Below, piece by piece: positions 1 to 12,400 of a stretch of DNA of 64,000 nt. The first letter of the stretch is position 1; each line of letters starts with the position of its first letter. This stretch comes from Millisia brevis NBRC 105863 (GTDB lineage Bacteria; Actinomycetota; Actinomycetes; Mycobacteriales; Mycobacteriaceae). Location of the stretch: positions 343,702 through 407,701 of the forward strand of contig NZ_BCRN01000003.1 in NCBI RefSeq assembly GCF_001552615.1, written 5' to 3'. A program made the position numbers and the translations under genes. Below the pieces are notes generated by a model. That model was not told the origin of the DNA, made no database searches, and saw only the letters and a program-made list of their open reading frames with translations.

Positions 1-2
1 GC

Positions 3-818
3 AATGTCAACGCCTTCGCCGCCGCCTGGGGACTGCCCGCCGCGGGCGCCGACACGATCGACCCGGCGGACCTCGACGACGTCGTCGCCACGCCCGGTCC
101 GGACCCGACGCTCGCCTCCGCCCGGTCCGCCGAGGGGAAGACCACGCGGTGGACCAGCCTGGACGTCGGTTCGCCCTTCGACCATCCCCGCGCCGGCATC
201 CTCTACGTCGCCAAGCATCTGCCGCCGCCGAAGCAGGGCGATGCGCCCGCGGCGGTGATCGACGAGATCGAGGAGTTGATCACCGCGGCCGGTGGCCGCA
301 CCCTCGGGCTGTTCTCGTCGATGCGCGCCGCGCGCTACGCCGCGGACCAGTTGACCGAACGGCTGTCCACCCCGGTGCTCTGTCAGGGTGACGACACCCT
401 GTCCGCTCTGGTCGAGCGGTTCGCCGAGGACGAGGCGACCAGCCTCTTCGGCACCCTGTCGCTGTGGCAGGGGGTCGACGTGCCGGGCCGGTCGTTGTCG
501 CTGGTGATCATCGACCGCATCCCCTTCCCGCGGCCGGACAACCCGCTGCTCAACGCCCGTCAGCGCTCGGTCGAGGCGCACGGCGGCAACGGTTTCCTGT
601 CGATCGCCGCGAACCACGCCGGGCTGCTGCTCGCCCAGGGCGCGGGTCGGCTGTTGCGGTCGACCGCGGACAAGGGGGTGGTGGCGGTGCTGGATTCCCG
701 GCTGGCCACCGCGCGCTACGGCGGCTACCTGCGCGCCTCGCTGCCGCCGTTCTGGCCGACCACCGATCCGGCGAAGGTCCGCGCGGCCCTGACTCGGCTG
801 ACCGCCGAGCGGGCCTGA
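3..818 (+). CDS. dinG: DinG-like ATP-dependent DNA helicase, C-terminal part (5' truncated by window)
   Basis: The reading frame is open from base 3 with no start, so this is the last ~271 codons of a longer protein. It carries the C-terminal helicase half of the XPD/DinG superfamily 2 family: a LFSSMRAA segment (motif IV region), FGTLSLWQGVDVPG (motif V region), and QGAGRLLRS followed by DKGVVAVLDSR (motif VI, with the arginine finger region). DinG-type enzymes unwind 5'-tailed duplexes, R-loops and G-quadruplexes in replication and repair. It ends 52 bases before the convergent acyltransferase gene. In M. tuberculosis dinG (Rv1329c) likewise lies next to glgP. The missing N-terminus would hold Walker A and any iron-sulfur cysteines, so those cannot be judged. 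Confidence 0.9.
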   Translation, partial: NVNAFAAAWGLPAAGADTIDPADLDDVVATPGPDPTLASARSAEGKTTRWTSLDVGSPFDHPRAGILYVAKHLPPPKQGDAPAAVIDEIEELITAAGGRTLGLFSSMRAARYAADQLTERLSTPVLCQGDDTLSALVERFAEDEATSLFGTLSLWQGVDVPGRSLSLVIIDRIPFPRPDNPLLNARQRSVEAHGGNGFLSIAANHAGLLLAQGAGRLLRSTADKGVVAVLDSRLATARYGGYLRASLPPFWPTTDPAKVRAALTRLTAERA

Positions 819-870
819 GACCTCACCCGCCGAGCCGGTCCGAGACGCCGACGCCGAGCGGGCGCGAGGT

Positions 871-2265
871 TCAGTCGAGCAGCGCCCGGATCGCGTCCGC
901 GTAGCGGTCGAGGGTCGGTTCGTCGATCGCCGCGTCGCCGGCGCAGATGCCGATCGTGACCGACGATCCGAGTCCGTAGACCCCGTGGGTCAACGCCATC
1001 GCGGGTGACAGGGCGGGGAAGCCGACCGAGCGGAAGGCGCGCGAGCCACTGATGTCGAGGTCGGCCGGGCCGCGGTCGACGCTGGAGATCACGGTATTGC
1101 CGGTCATCCGGTCCGGGCGCATGTGCAGCGGGAATTCGCGGACCTCGCGGGCGCGCTGCCAGGCGGGCGGGACCTCGGCCGGGGTGGCGGACGCCGGGCG
1201 GGCGGTACGGGCGGCGAGCAGATCGGCGGCGATCGGCGCGGCCCGCTCCTCGAGGGGACGCTCCAGGCGCAGGTCGATGCCGACATTGCGATAGCGATTG
1301 CGGGCGGCGGGATCCGCCGCTTCGACGGCGACGGTGACCTCCGCGGCCACCTGCTCGATGCGGTCGCCACGTTCGAGCAGCAGGTCGCGCAACGCCTCCC
1401 CGATCACCACCAGGGCGCCGACGGTCACCGTCGGACCGAAGCGCCGCAGTCGGTCGTGGTCGGCCGGGATGATGCGCAGCCGCCGCCCGGCGCCGGGGTC
1501 GACGTTGAGCGACGTCGGGGCGAACCCGGACGGGCGCGGCGCCGGGGCCTGCGGGATCGCCGGCGTCTCGGGGATCGGGTCACCGGGGGTTGCCGGGCTG
1601 TCGGTCGTGGGGTGGGGCTCCGAACCGCCCCCGGTACGTTCGGCAACCATCGCGCCGGCCCAACGCACCGCGCCGAGCGAGGTCGCCCGGATGGCCGCAA
1701 CCCCGGCGCGCACCCCGGCCGGAACGGAGTCGAGGACCGGCGAGGAGTCGACCGCCTTCTCCGCGACCCGCGCCGAAGGGTCCAGCAGCACCCGCGCCAA
1801 CGCGGAGACCCCACGACCGTCGCGCAGCGCGTGCGAGACCTGCAGGACGACCAGACCGTTGATGCCCGGCCTGGTCGGGCCGGGCACCTTCGGCAGGTCG
1901 GTCACCGTCGGGAAGACGTGCAACCGCCACGGCGAGACGTGCAGGTCCAACGACTCGGACACCAACACCGCCAACCGCGCCAGAACGGCGTGATAGGCGG
2001 TCTCCCGGTGGATCTCGATCTGGTCGTCGCCGAACTCGCGCGGCACCCAGTAGGGATAGTCGAGGTCGCCCGGAACATCCCAGAGCCGCACTCGCAGATC
2101 GCTGTCGATCGAGATGCGCTCCGCCACCCGGGCCCGCACCGCCGCCGAGGACAGCGGAGCGTCGAAGGAGTACACGGCGAACTGATCGGTCGGCATACGC
2201 CGGCCGATCCAGTACATCGTCGCGTCGCCCACACCGAGTCGGTCGCCGAGCCACATGGCATTCAT
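871..2265 (-). CDS. WS/DGAT-like acyltransferase with degenerate active site
   Basis: A 464-residue protein resembling the wax ester synthase/diacylglycerol acyltransferase family (condensation-type fold). The N-terminus MNAMWLGDRLGVGDATMYW and the C-terminal block running from GNTVISSV through GSRAFRSVGFPAL to THGVYGLGS match the two halves of the family. The normal catalytic HHxxxDG is replaced by SHALRDG (residues 144-150): the first His is Ser, while the second His, Asp and Gly are kept. The linker around residues 200-250 is Pro/Ala-rich and probably disordered. The family makes triacylglycerol or wax esters from acyl-CoA at the membrane. The altered motif leaves substrate and activity open. 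It follows glgP by 60 bases on the same strand and could be its downstream partner. Confidence 0.8.
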   Translation of the reverse strand: MNAMWLGDRLGVGDATMYWIGRRMPTDQFAVYSFDAPLSSAAVRARVAERISIDSDLRVRLWDVPGDLDYPYWVPREFGDDQIEIHRETAYHAVLARLAVLVSESLDLHVSPWRLHVFPTVTDLPKVPGPTRPGINGLVVLQVSHALRDGRGVSALARVLLDPSARVAEKAVDSSPVLDSVPAGVRAGVAAIRATSLGAVRWAGAMVAERTGGGSEPHPTTDSPATPGDPIPETPAIPQAPAPRPSGFAPTSLNVDPGAGRRLRIIPADHDRLRRFGPTVTVGALVVIGEALRDLLLERGDRIEQVAAEVTVAVEAADPAARNRYRNVGIDLRLERPLEERAAPIAADLLAARTARPASATPAEVPPAWQRAREVREFPLHMRPDRMTGNTVISSVDRGPADLDISGSRAFRSVGFPALSPAMALTHGVYGLGSSVTIGICAGDAAIDEPTLDRYADAIRALLD

Positions 2266-2325
2266 GGTGCCGGCCGACCGGGGCGGGCCCGGGTAGTCAC
2301 GGATCGTGCGAGTCGGAAGGGCCGC

Positions 2326-4905
2326 TTACGCCAGGCGCACCAGACCGTATTCGGCCGGGGTGGCCAGCAGATCGTTCTTCGGCAGCACCCGTACGGTGTA
2401 GCCGACCGCACCGGTCACCGGCAGCGCCACCGTTCCGGTGAACAGCTCCAGCGAATCGGACGCCTCCGCGTACGACAGCTCGACGGTGGCCGCCGGGGTC
2501 AGGAAGTCCTGATCGTCGACCCGACCCACCAGAGCCTGGACCGACACGTCCGACGGCGCGAGGCCCGCCAGGTCGATCCGGGCCTGGATCTGCATATCGG
2601 CGCCGAGCTCCGGCGAGTCCGGCAGACCGGAGGCGTCGACGTCGACCACCCGCACCGACGGCCACGCGTCGTTGACCGAGCGACGGAAGCCGGCGAGCGC
2701 CTTGGCCCCGGCGAAGTCGTCCGCGTAGACGCGGGCGGTCGCCGCGGCGGCCGGACCGTAGTAGCCGACGGTGTAGTCGCGGACCATGCGCGAGGCCTGC
2801 ACCTTTGGGCCCAGGGTCTTGAGGGTGTGGCGCACCATCTCGACCCACCGGCCGGGGATGCCGTCCTCGCCGCGGTCGTAGAACGTCGGGGCCACCGCGT
2901 TCTCGATCAGCTCGTAGAGCGCCGAGGCCTCGAGGTCGTCGCGGCGATGCTCGTCGGTCACGCCGTCCGCGGTCGGGATGGCCCAACCGTTGCTGCTGTC
3001 GGCCATCTCGTCCCACCACCCGTCGCGGATCGACAGGTTCAGACCGCCGTTGAGCGCGGACTTCATGCCCGAGGTACCGCAGGCCTCCAGGGGACGCAGC
3101 GGGTTGTTCAACCACACATCGCAACCCCAGTAGAGCCAACGGGCCATCGCCATGTCGTAGTTGGGCAGGAAGACGATCCGATGCCGCACGTCCGCCTCGT
3201 CGGCGAACCGCACGATCTGCTGGATCAGCGCCTTGCCACCGTCGTCGGCCGGGTGGGCCTTGCCGGCGACGATCAGCTGCACCGGACGATCGGCGTTGAG
3301 CAGGATCGCCCGCAGCCGCTCCGGATCGCGCAGCATCAGCGTCAGGCGCTTGTAGGTCGGCACGCGGCGGGCGAAGCCGATGGTCAACACGTCCGGGTCG
3401 AAGACCGAGTCGGTCCAGGTCAGCTCCGCGGCGGAGGAGCCGCGCTCGAGACCGGCGGCCCGCACCCGGCGTCGCACCTCGCCGACCAGATGGCTGCGCA
3501 GCGCCGACCGGATATCCCACAGCTCCTTGGGATCGAGCCGGTCGAGCAGCTCCCAGCCGCGGGCATCCTCGATGCGCTCGACGCCGGCCTCGCGGATCGC
3601 GAGCTCCTGCCACTCGGGCGCCGCCCAGGTCCAGGAGTGCACGCCATTGGTGACCGATCCGATCGGCACCTCACCCTGGTCGAATCCGGGCCACAGGCCG
3701 TTGAACATGCCCCGGCTGACCTCGCCGTGCAGCTTGGAGACACCGTTGGCGCGCTGCGCGATCCGCAGACCCATATGGGCCATGTTGAACACCTGCGGAT
3801 CGGATTCGCGTCCGAAGTCGAGGATCTTGTCGACCTGCATACCGGGCAGCAGGGTCGAATCGGACTGATGATCGCCGAAGTAGTAGCGCACCAGCTGGGC
3901 CGGGAAGCGGTCGATACCCGCGGGCACCGGCGTATGGGTGGTGAAGACGGTCGAGGCGCGCACCGCCGCCAGGGCCGCGTCGAAGTCCAGGCCGCCACCC
4001 TCGTAGCTGGTCAGCTCGCGGATGCGCTCGAGCCCGCAGAAGCCGGCGTGGCCCTCGTTGAGGTGGTAGACCGTCGGGTCCGGCAGGCCGCGCAGCCGGG
4101 TGAAGGCGCGCACCGCGCGCACGCCGCCCACGCCGACCAGGATCTCCTGCTTGATGCGGTGGTCCTGGTCGCCGCCGTAGAGCCGGTCGGTGACCGACCG
4201 CAGCTCGGCGTCGTTGTCGGCGATATCCGAGTCGAGCAGCAGCAGCGGCACCCGGCCGACCTGCGCCACCCACACGCGCGCCCGCAGCGTGCGACCGCCG
4301 GGCATCGCGACCCGGATCAGCACCGGCGCACCGCTCGGCTCGGTCAGCAGCGACAGCGGCAGCCCCTGCGGGTCGAAGGACGGGTAGTGCTCCTGCTGCC
4401 AGCCGTCGGCGGTCAGGCTCTGCCGGAAGTACCCCATCCGGTACCACAGGCCGATGCCGATCAGCGGCAGACCGAGATCCGACGCCGCCTTGAGGTGGTC
4501 TCCGGCCAGGATGCCGAGGCCGCCGGAATAGTTCGGCAGCACCTCGGAGACACCGAATTCCATGGAGAAGTAGGCGATCCCCGCCGGGAACTCCGCGCCG
4601 TCGTCCACCCGCTTCTGGAACCACCGCGGACCGGTCAGGTACTCACGGTGCTCCGCGAGGACCCCCTCCATGCGACCGACGAAGTCGTCGTCGCCGGCCA
4701 GTTCGTCGAGCCGGGCGTTACCGATCTCACCGAGCAACCGAACCGGGTCCTGCCCGGTCCGCTGCCACAGGTCCGAATCCATCGATTCGAACAGCGAACG
4801 AGTGTTCAGATGCCAGGACCAGCGCAGGTTGGTCGCGAGCTCGCTGAGCCCGGACAGGCGTTGTGGGAGGTGGGCGCGGACAGTGAACCGACGCAGTGCT
4901 TTCAC
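2326..4905 (-). CDS. glgP: Alpha-glucan (glycogen/maltodextrin) phosphorylase, GT35
   Basis: An 859-residue cytosolic enzyme that phosphorolyses alpha-1,4-glucans to glucose-1-phosphate. It begins with the actinobacterial-type N-terminal domain ([15 protein letters not shown]). It shows family blocks [20 protein letters not shown] and [17 protein letters not shown], and the pyridoxal-phosphate region EACGTSGMK with the Schiff-base Lys near residue 615. The length fits the long actinobacterial subfamily rather than the ~800-residue E. coli type. The start is GTG with no strong Shine-Dalgarno. It is transcribed divergently from glgE-glgB across a ~170-base gap, so breakdown and synthesis genes share one control region, as in M. 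tuberculosis Rv1328/Rv1327c. Confidence 0.96.
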   Translation of the reverse strand: MKALRRFTVRAHLPQRLSGLSELATNLRWSWHLNTRSLFESMDSDLWQRTGQDPVRLLGEIGNARLDELAGDDDFVGRMEGVLAEHREYLTGPRWFQKRVDDGAEFPAGIAYFSMEFGVSEVLPNYSGGLGILAGDHLKAASDLGLPLIGIGLWYRMGYFRQSLTADGWQQEHYPSFDPQGLPLSLLTEPSGAPVLIRVAMPGGRTLRARVWVAQVGRVPLLLLDSDIADNDAELRSVTDRLYGGDQDHRIKQEILVGVGGVRAVRAFTRLRGLPDPTVYHLNEGHAGFCGLERIRELTSYEGGGLDFDAALAAVRASTVFTTHTPVPAGIDRFPAQLVRYYFGDHQSDSTLLPGMQVDKILDFGRESDPQVFNMAHMGLRIAQRANGVSKLHGEVSRGMFNGLWPGFDQGEVPIGSVTNGVHSWTWAAPEWQELAIREAGVERIEDARGWELLDRLDPKELWDIRSALRSHLVGEVRRRVRAAGLERGSSAAELTWTDSVFDPDVLTIGFARRVPTYKRLTLMLRDPERLRAILLNADRPVQLIVAGKAHPADDGGKALIQQIVRFADEADVRHRIVFLPNYDMAMARWLYWGCDVWLNNPLRPLEACGTSGMKSALNGGLNLSIRDGWWDEMADSSNGWAIPTADGVTDEHRRDDLEASALYELIENAVAPTFYDRGEDGIPGRWVEMVRHTLKTLGPKVQASRMVRDYTVGYYGPAAAATARVYADDFAGAKALAGFRRSVNDAWPSVRVVDVDASGLPDSPELGADMQIQARIDLAGLAPSDVSVQALVGRVDDQDFLTPAATVELSYAEASDSLELFTGTVALPVTGAVGYTVRVLPKNDLLATPAEYGLVRLA

Positions 4906-5077
4906 GACTGGCGAGCTTACCGAGCCCTACCGATCCTGCAGGAGAACTCGGAGGGTCGCGGTGATCACGTATCGGCGTCGAATGGTGGTCGAGCACGGCG
5001 TCGCATGCTCGCGCCGACGGGTTGTGGACTACGGTAATTCTGGTCCGATCGTCTCGACACAGAATGGGAGCCGCCCC
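4906..5077. promoter_or_regulatory. Divergent intergenic region between glgP and glgE
   Basis: This 172-base gap must hold promoters for both glgP (minus) and glgE (plus). A TANNNT-type hexamer, TACGGT at 5030-5035, is a possible -10 for glgE. No convincing -35 lies 16-19 bases upstream, so the assignment is weak. GGAG at 5066-5069 is the ribosome-binding site for the GTG start of glgE. No clear palindromic operator was seen. Confidence 0.4.
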
Positions 5078-7071
<1,994 letters not shown>

Positions 7072-7075
<4 letters not shown>

Positions 7076-9255
7076 ACGCGATCCCAGCGGAGGCGGACCT
7101 CGAACGATTGTCCGCCGGCACCCACCACGATCCCCACGCGATCCTCGGTGCGCACGCCGTGCCGGGCGGCACGGCGATTCGGACGCTGCGCCCCGGCGCG
7201 GACAAGGTCGCCGTGCGCATCGGTGGCGTCGACCATCCGCTCGAACCGATCGGCCACGACGTCTTCGCCGCCGAGGTGCCGATCGAGAACCTGATCGACT
7301 ACCGCCTGGTGGTCAACTACCCCGGCCAGGACGTGACCGTCGCGGACGGCTACCGGTTCCTGCCGACGATCGGCGAGGTCGACCTGCACCTGATCGGTGA
7401 GGGTCGGCACGAACGGCTCTGGGACGTCCTCGGCGCCCACCCGCGGACCTATACGACCCCGGACGGCGACGTCTCCGGTACGTCGTTCGCCGTCTGGGCG
7501 CCGGCCGCCGTCGGCGTCACCCTGATCGGCGAGTTCGAGGGCTGGGGCGGCCATACCTGGCCGATGCGCGCCCTCGGGTCGAGCGGCGTCTGGGAGCTCT
7601 TCGCCCCCGACATCGCCCCCGGCAGCACGTACAAGTTCCGCGTCCACGGCAGTGACGGATCGGTCCGCGACAAGGCCGACCCGATGGCCTTCGCCACCGA
7701 GCTGCCGCCGGCGACCGCCTCGCGGGTCACCGAGTCGTCCTTCGTCTGGACCGACGAGGCCTGGCTGGCCAAGCGCGCGGCCACCGAGCCGACCTCGGCG
7801 CCGCTGAGCATCTACGAGGTGCACGCCGCGAGTTGGCGGCCGGGTCTGACCTACCGCGAGCTGGCCGACCAGTTGGTGGAGTATCTGGACAAGACGCAGT
7901 TCACCCACGTCGAGCTGTTGCCGGTCGCCGAGCACCCGTTCGGGGGCTCGTGGGGCTACCAGGTGACGTCCTACTACGCGCCGACCTCGCGGTTCGGTAG
8001 CCCGGACGACTTCCGCTACTTCGTCGATCGGTTGCACACCGCCGGTTACGGCGTGCTGATCGACTGGGTTCCCGCCCACTTCCCCAAGGATGATTGGGCG
8101 CTCGCCCGCTTCGACGGCAGCGCCCTCTACGAGCACCCGGACCCGCGTCGCGGCGAGCAACTCGACTGGGGCACCTACGTTTTCGACTTCGGTCGTACCG
8201 AGGTGCGCAACTTCCTGGTCGCGAACGCGCTCTACTGGGTCAGCGAATTCCACGTCGACGGCCTGCGCGTCGACGCCGTCGCCTCGATGATCTACCTCGA
8301 CTACTCGCGCCCGGACGGCGGTTGGGAGCCCAACAAGTACGGCGGCCGCGAGAACCTCGAGGCGGTGGCCTTCCTCCAGGAGATGAACGCCACCGTGCAC
8401 AAGCTGCATCCCGGTGTGCTGACCATCGCCGAGGAATCGACGGCCTGGCCCGGCGTCACCCGCGACACCACCGTCGGCGGCCTCGGGTTCTCGATGAAGT
8501 GGAACATGGGCTGGATGCACGACACCCTCGGGTACATGACCTACGACCCGGTCTATCGCAGCTACCACCACCATCAGATGACGTTCTCGATGATGTACGC
8601 CTACGCCGAGAACTACGTCCTGCCGATCAGCCACGACGAGGTCGTGCACGGCAAGGGCACGCTGTGGTCGCGGGAGCCGGGAGACGACTGGTCCAAGGCC
8701 GCCGGGGTCCGCAACCTGCTCGCCTATATGTGGGCGCATCCGGGTAAGCAATTGCTGTTCATGGGCCAGGAGTTCGGCCAGCAGGCGGAGTGGTCCGACG
8801 GGCGCGGCCTGGACTGGTGGCTGCTCGACGCCCCCGGGATCGGGGCGCTGCATCGGGGCATCCAGGGACTGGTCGGCGACCTCAACCGCACCTATCGCGA
8901 TCGGCCGGCGCTCTATACGCGCGACTCGCGGCCGGACGGCTTCGAGTGGATCGATGCCAACGACAACGCCAACAACGTCTTCAGCTTCCTGCGCTACGGG
9001 CCGGACGGCGCCGTGGTCGCCTGCATGTTCAACTTCTCCGGCTCCGCGCACGCGGACTATCGGATCGGGTTGCCCTTCGCCGGCGAGTGGGACGAGATCC
9101 TCAACACCGACGCGGAGATCTACGGCGGGTCCGGGGTGGGCAACCTCGGCCGGGTCACCGCCCGGAACGAGGGCTGGCATGGTCGGCCGGCGTCGGCGCA
9201 GTTGGTCCTGCCCCCGCTCGGTGCGATCTGGCTCGCCCCGCATACCGAGGGATAG
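7072..9255 (+). CDS. glgB: 1,4-alpha-glucan branching enzyme
   Basis: A 727-residue GH13 enzyme that introduces alpha-1,6 branches into glucan. The GTG start at 7072 overlaps the glgE stop and has GGAGGG at 7059-7064. There is an extended N-terminus with two carbohydrate-binding-like beta domains (residues ~1-230), then the GH13 barrel with [20 protein letters not shown] (nucleophile Asp401), [11 protein letters not shown] (acid/base Glu454) and [13 protein letters not shown]. The length matches the M. tuberculosis enzyme (731). With GlgE it forms the two-gene synthesis unit of the GlgE glucan pathway. No oddities were seen. Confidence 0.97.
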
Positions 9256-9263
9256 CGAATACC

Positions 9264-10766
9264 GTGCCGGCCGGATCGACGACGCGCGGGTCCACCCCGA
9301 GCTCCCCCGGCGATGACCCGCGCCCCGGATCCGGTCGGCCCCGGCGCCGGTTCGGCGCACTGGTCCTGAGCCTGGTGACCGTCGCCGCGCTGGTCACCGG
9401 CTGCGGGGTGAGCGTCATCGAGGGCACGGCGGTCCCGGTGATCGTCGATCCCTCCGAGGTCGGCGGCCTGCCGACATCGACCGGCCCCTCCGGGCCGCGC
9501 GAGGGCGCACCGGACGCGCAGCGGACGGTCATCAACACCGACGGCTCGGATATCGACGTCCTGTCGGTCAACGCGCTGGCCGATATCGAGGACTACTGGC
9601 AGACGACCTATCCGCAGATCTTCGGCGGCTCCTTCACGCCGGCGCAGGAGCTGTTGTCCTGGGACGCCTTCGACCGGCGCAGCCCGCAGTTCTGCGGCGA
9701 GGACACCGCCGGCTTCCCGAACGCCGGCTTCTGCGTCACCGACCAGTCGATCGGCTGGGATCGCGGCGCCCTGTTCCCCGAGCTGATCGACGCGTTCGGG
9801 CCGATGGCGGTCGTCGTGGTCCTGGCCCACGAATACGGCCACTCGGTCCAGTATCAATCCGGTCTGATCAACCGCGATACGCCCGGAATCGTCGCCGAGC
9901 AGCAGGCGGACTGCTTCGCGGGCGCCTTCATCCGGCATGTGGCGCAGGACCGCGCGGAGCGCTTCACCATCAACACCACCGACGGGCTGTCCTCGGTGCT
10001 GGAAACGATCGTCTCGGTGCGCGACGCGACGCCGGGCGATCCGACCCTGATCCACGGGTCGGCCTTCGAGCGCGTGACGGCCACCCAGATGGGCTTCATC
10101 AACGGTTCGCGGATCTGCACGTCGATCGACATGCCCGAGATCGAAACCCGGCGCGCGACCCTGCCCCGCTACTTCGGCGTCGACGACGATGGTGAGTTCC
10201 CGGTCACCCGCGACTCGCTGGAGATGTTCACCCGGACGTTCTCGACGGTCCTGGGCCTCGATCCGGCGCCAACGGTCGATTTCTCCGGCGCCGAGTTGAA
10301 CTGCACCGACGCGCAGACCACCCATCCGGTGTCGTACTGCCCGTCCACGGACACGATCGGGGTCGACGTCGCGGCGCTGGCCGCCCACGGAGTTCCCCTG
10401 CAGACCAACGATCTGGTCCCCCGCATCGTGCGCGGCGACTTCGGCGCCTACATCCTGTTCCTGTCCCGGATGGTGCTCGCCCAGCAGAACCGTCAGGGCA
10501 GGCCTGTGCAGGGGGCCTCGATCGCGCTGCGCACCGCCTGTCTGTCGGGGGTCGCGACGGCCGCGATCAGTCCGGAACGGAACCCGGGGACCGAAGTGCT
10601 CCTGTCCCCCGGCGATCTCGACGAGGCGGTCTCCGGGCTGCTGGACAACGGCCTGGCCGCCGCCGACGTCGACGGCAACACCGTGTTGAGCGGCTTCACC
10701 CGCGTCGAGGCGTTCCGCATCGGCGTCCTGCAGGACCAGTTCGCCTGCACCAGCCGCTACAACTGA
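9264..10766 (+). CDS. Putative neutral zinc metallopeptidase lipoprotein
   Basis: A ~500-residue envelope protein. The GTG at 9264 lies 8 bases after the glgB stop. An Arg-rich stretch (RPRRR, residues 25-29) and a hydrophobic segment precede the lipobox LVTGC (Cys47), so it should be lipid-anchored outside the membrane. The zinc motif HEYGH occupies residues 189-193. A downstream EQQAD (Glu212) can supply the third ligand, the pattern of the YpfJ/neutral zinc metallopeptidase family. Several cysteines in the exported part could form disulfides. The substrate is unknown. Its position behind glgB may be simple read-through, since no functional link to glucan metabolism is evident. Confidence 0.82.
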   Translation: MPAGSTTRGSTPSSPGDDPRPGSGRPRRRFGALVLSLVTVAALVTGCGVSVIEGTAVPVIVDPSEVGGLPTSTGPSGPREGAPDAQRTVINTDGSDIDVLSVNALADIEDYWQTTYPQIFGGSFTPAQELLSWDAFDRRSPQFCGEDTAGFPNAGFCVTDQSIGWDRGALFPELIDAFGPMAVVVVLAHEYGHSVQYQSGLINRDTPGIVAEQQADCFAGAFIRHVAQDRAERFTINTTDGLSSVLETIVSVRDATPGDPTLIHGSAFERVTATQMGFINGSRICTSIDMPEIETRRATLPRYFGVDDDGEFPVTRDSLEMFTRTFSTVLGLDPAPTVDFSGAELNCTDAQTTHPVSYCPSTDTIGVDVAALAAHGVPLQTNDLVPRIVRGDFGAYILFLSRMVLAQQNRQGRPVQGASIALRTACLSGVATAAISPERNPGTEVLLSPGDLDEAVSGLLDNGLAAADVDGNTVLSGFTRVEAFRIGVLQDQFACTSRYN

Positions 10767-10776
10767 ACCCGCACAT

Positions 10777-10821
10777 ACGTCGGCCGCCCCGGTCCCTCAT
10801 GGGTCCGTGGGCGGCCGATGT
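10777..10821. terminator. Hairpin between convergent metallopeptidase and thioredoxin-fold genes
   Basis: Arms TCGGCCGCCC (10780-10789) and GGGCGGCCGA (10809-10818) pair perfectly. The stem extends by a wobble and two more pairs around a 19-base loop, which itself can form CCC/GGG. It sits 11 bases after the stop of the plus-strand gene and 49 bases after that of the minus-strand gene. No T-run follows. A bidirectional terminator is the simplest reading. Confidence 0.55.
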
Positions 10822-10869
10822 CTCGGATCGAACGTGTTGGTCCGCAGCCGGATCGGTGCCGCGGCCGAA

Positions 10870-11796
10870 TCAGTAGAGCGCGAGGGCCAGCTTGCGGCGC
10901 GCGGCCACGACCTTCTCGTCGCTCGGCTCGAAGAGCTCGAACAGTTCGATCAGGCGGGTACGCACCCGGGTGCGGTCATCTCCGGAGGTGGCGGCGACGG
11001 CGGCGATCAGGACCCCGAAGCCGTCCTCCTCGCGCTGATCGCGGACCAGGGCGTCCGCGGCGGCGAACTGCTTGTCGATATCGTCCGGCGCGGCGGCGGC
11101 CTGCTCGACCGCATCGGCCGGGATGTCGGCGGCGCGGCTCAGGAAGGTCACCCAGCGCAGGCCGCTGCGGGCCTCCACATTGCCGGGCTCCACGTCGAGG
11201 ATCGCCTGGTAGGCGACGGCGGCGGCCTCGAGGTTGCCGTCCGCGAGGGCGGTATCGGCGGCGACGAAGCGGGGGTCCTCCGGCTCGGGGGCGTCATCGG
11301 CGCCCGAAGCGCCCGACAGCTTGCCCTCGACCGCGCGAGCGATCGCGGCGAGCCACTGGCGCACGGCCTCCTCGGGCTGCGGTCCCTCGAGATCTGCCAG
11401 CGGCTGACCGGCGGCCACCGCGATCACCATCGGCACCGTCTGCACCCGGAACGCCTGGGCGATACGCGGATTCGCCTCGACGTCGACCTTGGCCAGCACC
11501 CATGCGCCGGCGTCCTCGATAGCGAGCTTCTCGAGCAGCGCGGTGAAGGACGCGGACTGCGGCGCCCGCGGGACACCGAGGTCGACCAGGACCGGAACCT
11601 GCATCGAACGCTGCAGAACGTCGGACTCGAAGTTGGCCTCGGTGATCACCACAGCCGGGCTGATCCCATTGGCCGCAGGCGGTTGATTCTTGGCCTCGGC
11701 GCGCGCCTTGAGCCCCGAGAGATCGACGGCACCCGACATCGCGGCGGCCACCGCGGCCGCCGGACGGCCGGAGGAGGAAGATCCAGGTCCTGTCAC
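10870..11796 (-). CDS. Thioredoxin-fold/TPR protein lacking the CxxC motif (YbbN/CnoX-like)
   Basis: A 308-residue protein with a thioredoxin domain (~residues 45-155) followed by tetratricopeptide-like helices (~180-305). The ordinary WCGPC is replaced: the segment VDLGVPRAPQS has Arg77, Ala78 and Ser81 where Trp-Cys and the second Cys would be. The cis-Pro loop is kept (QTVPMVI). It therefore cannot do dithiol exchange. The architecture matches the YbbN-type chaperedoxin family, which acts as a co-chaperone rather than a reductase. M. tuberculosis Rv1324 occupies the same place near glgB. The GTG start at 11796 is uncertain; an ATG 57 bases downstream (MSGAVDLSGLK) is an alternative. Confidence 0.85.
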   Translation of the reverse strand: MTGPGSSSSGRPAAAVAAAMSGAVDLSGLKARAEAKNQPPAANGISPAVVITEANFESDVLQRSMQVPVLVDLGVPRAPQSASFTALLEKLAIEDAGAWVLAKVDVEANPRIAQAFRVQTVPMVIAVAAGQPLADLEGPQPEEAVRQWLAAIARAVEGKLSGASGADDAPEPEDPRFVAADTALADGNLEAAAVAYQAILDVEPGNVEARSGLRWVTFLSRAADIPADAVEQAAAAPDDIDKQFAAADALVRDQREEDGFGVLIAAVAATSGDDRTRVRTRLIELFELFEPSDEKVVAARRKLALALY

Positions 11797-11868
11797 GTGG
11801 TCATCCTGTCACCCCGTGGGAGCGGCGCGGTGAGCGACCCCGGCAGCATCACCGCCGGTGGGAGTGCG

Positions 11869-12240
11869 TCAGGCGGCGGCAGCGGCGTCCGCCGGGCGCA
11901 CCAGCCGGCCGGTGCGCGAGGCCCAGATCTCGAAGACCGCGGTGGCGAACGGCGGGATGCTCGCCAGCAGGGCGACAACCGCCACGGCGGGCGACCAACG
12001 GAAGTGCAGAGCGGCGGCGATCGCGACGATCACGTAGAGCACGAACATGGCGCCGTGCACCGGTCCGAAGAATTGGACACCCACCTCGGTGCCGGGGTCG
12101 GCGAGGTACTTGAAGCCCATCCCGATCAGCAGACCCAACCAGCTCAGCGCCTCGGCGAAGGCGACGTAGCGGAAGGTCTTCGCGAGCTTGATGACGAGCG
12201 GGTGATCGGCCGGACCGACCGGCAGCTGGGGTGTCGACAT
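11869..12240 (-). CDS. DUF3817 small integral membrane protein
   Basis: A 123-residue protein with the DUF3817 signature: FRYVAFAEALSWLGLLIGM, then FKYLADPG and VHGAMFVLYV. There are about three hydrophobic helices (residues ~22-42, 55-80, 88-108). DUF3817 proteins are small actinobacterial membrane proteins of unknown function. The start is taken at MSTPQLPVG; a second in-frame ATG 9 bases upstream (12249) is equally possible, as neither has a clear Shine-Dalgarno. It lies 72 bases upstream of the thioredoxin-fold gene on the same strand and probably shares its transcript. Confidence 0.82.
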   Translation of the reverse strand: MSTPQLPVGPADHPLVIKLAKTFRYVAFAEALSWLGLLIGMGFKYLADPGTEVGVQFFGPVHGAMFVLYVIVAIAAALHFRWSPAVAVVALLASIPPFATAVFEIWASRTGRLVRPADAAAAA

Positions 12241-12400
12241 GGCGACCATTGTGCCAACGGCTCGTGCGCTCGCGACCGTGTCGTCCACCACGTCTGTCGT
12301 CTCAGCCGTCGGCCTTCCATCGCGGTCGCCGCCCGCCACATCGTCCATCGTGTCCCTCGGCACGGCGATTGGTCGCCATCCGACCGCCCGGAAGCCTTTG

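Noticed and set aside
1123..5037. 1304-codon open frame on the plus strand
   Set aside because: It runs antisense to the acyltransferase and glgP, is Arg/Gly/His-rich and has no motif. It is a GC-rich shadow of the real genes.
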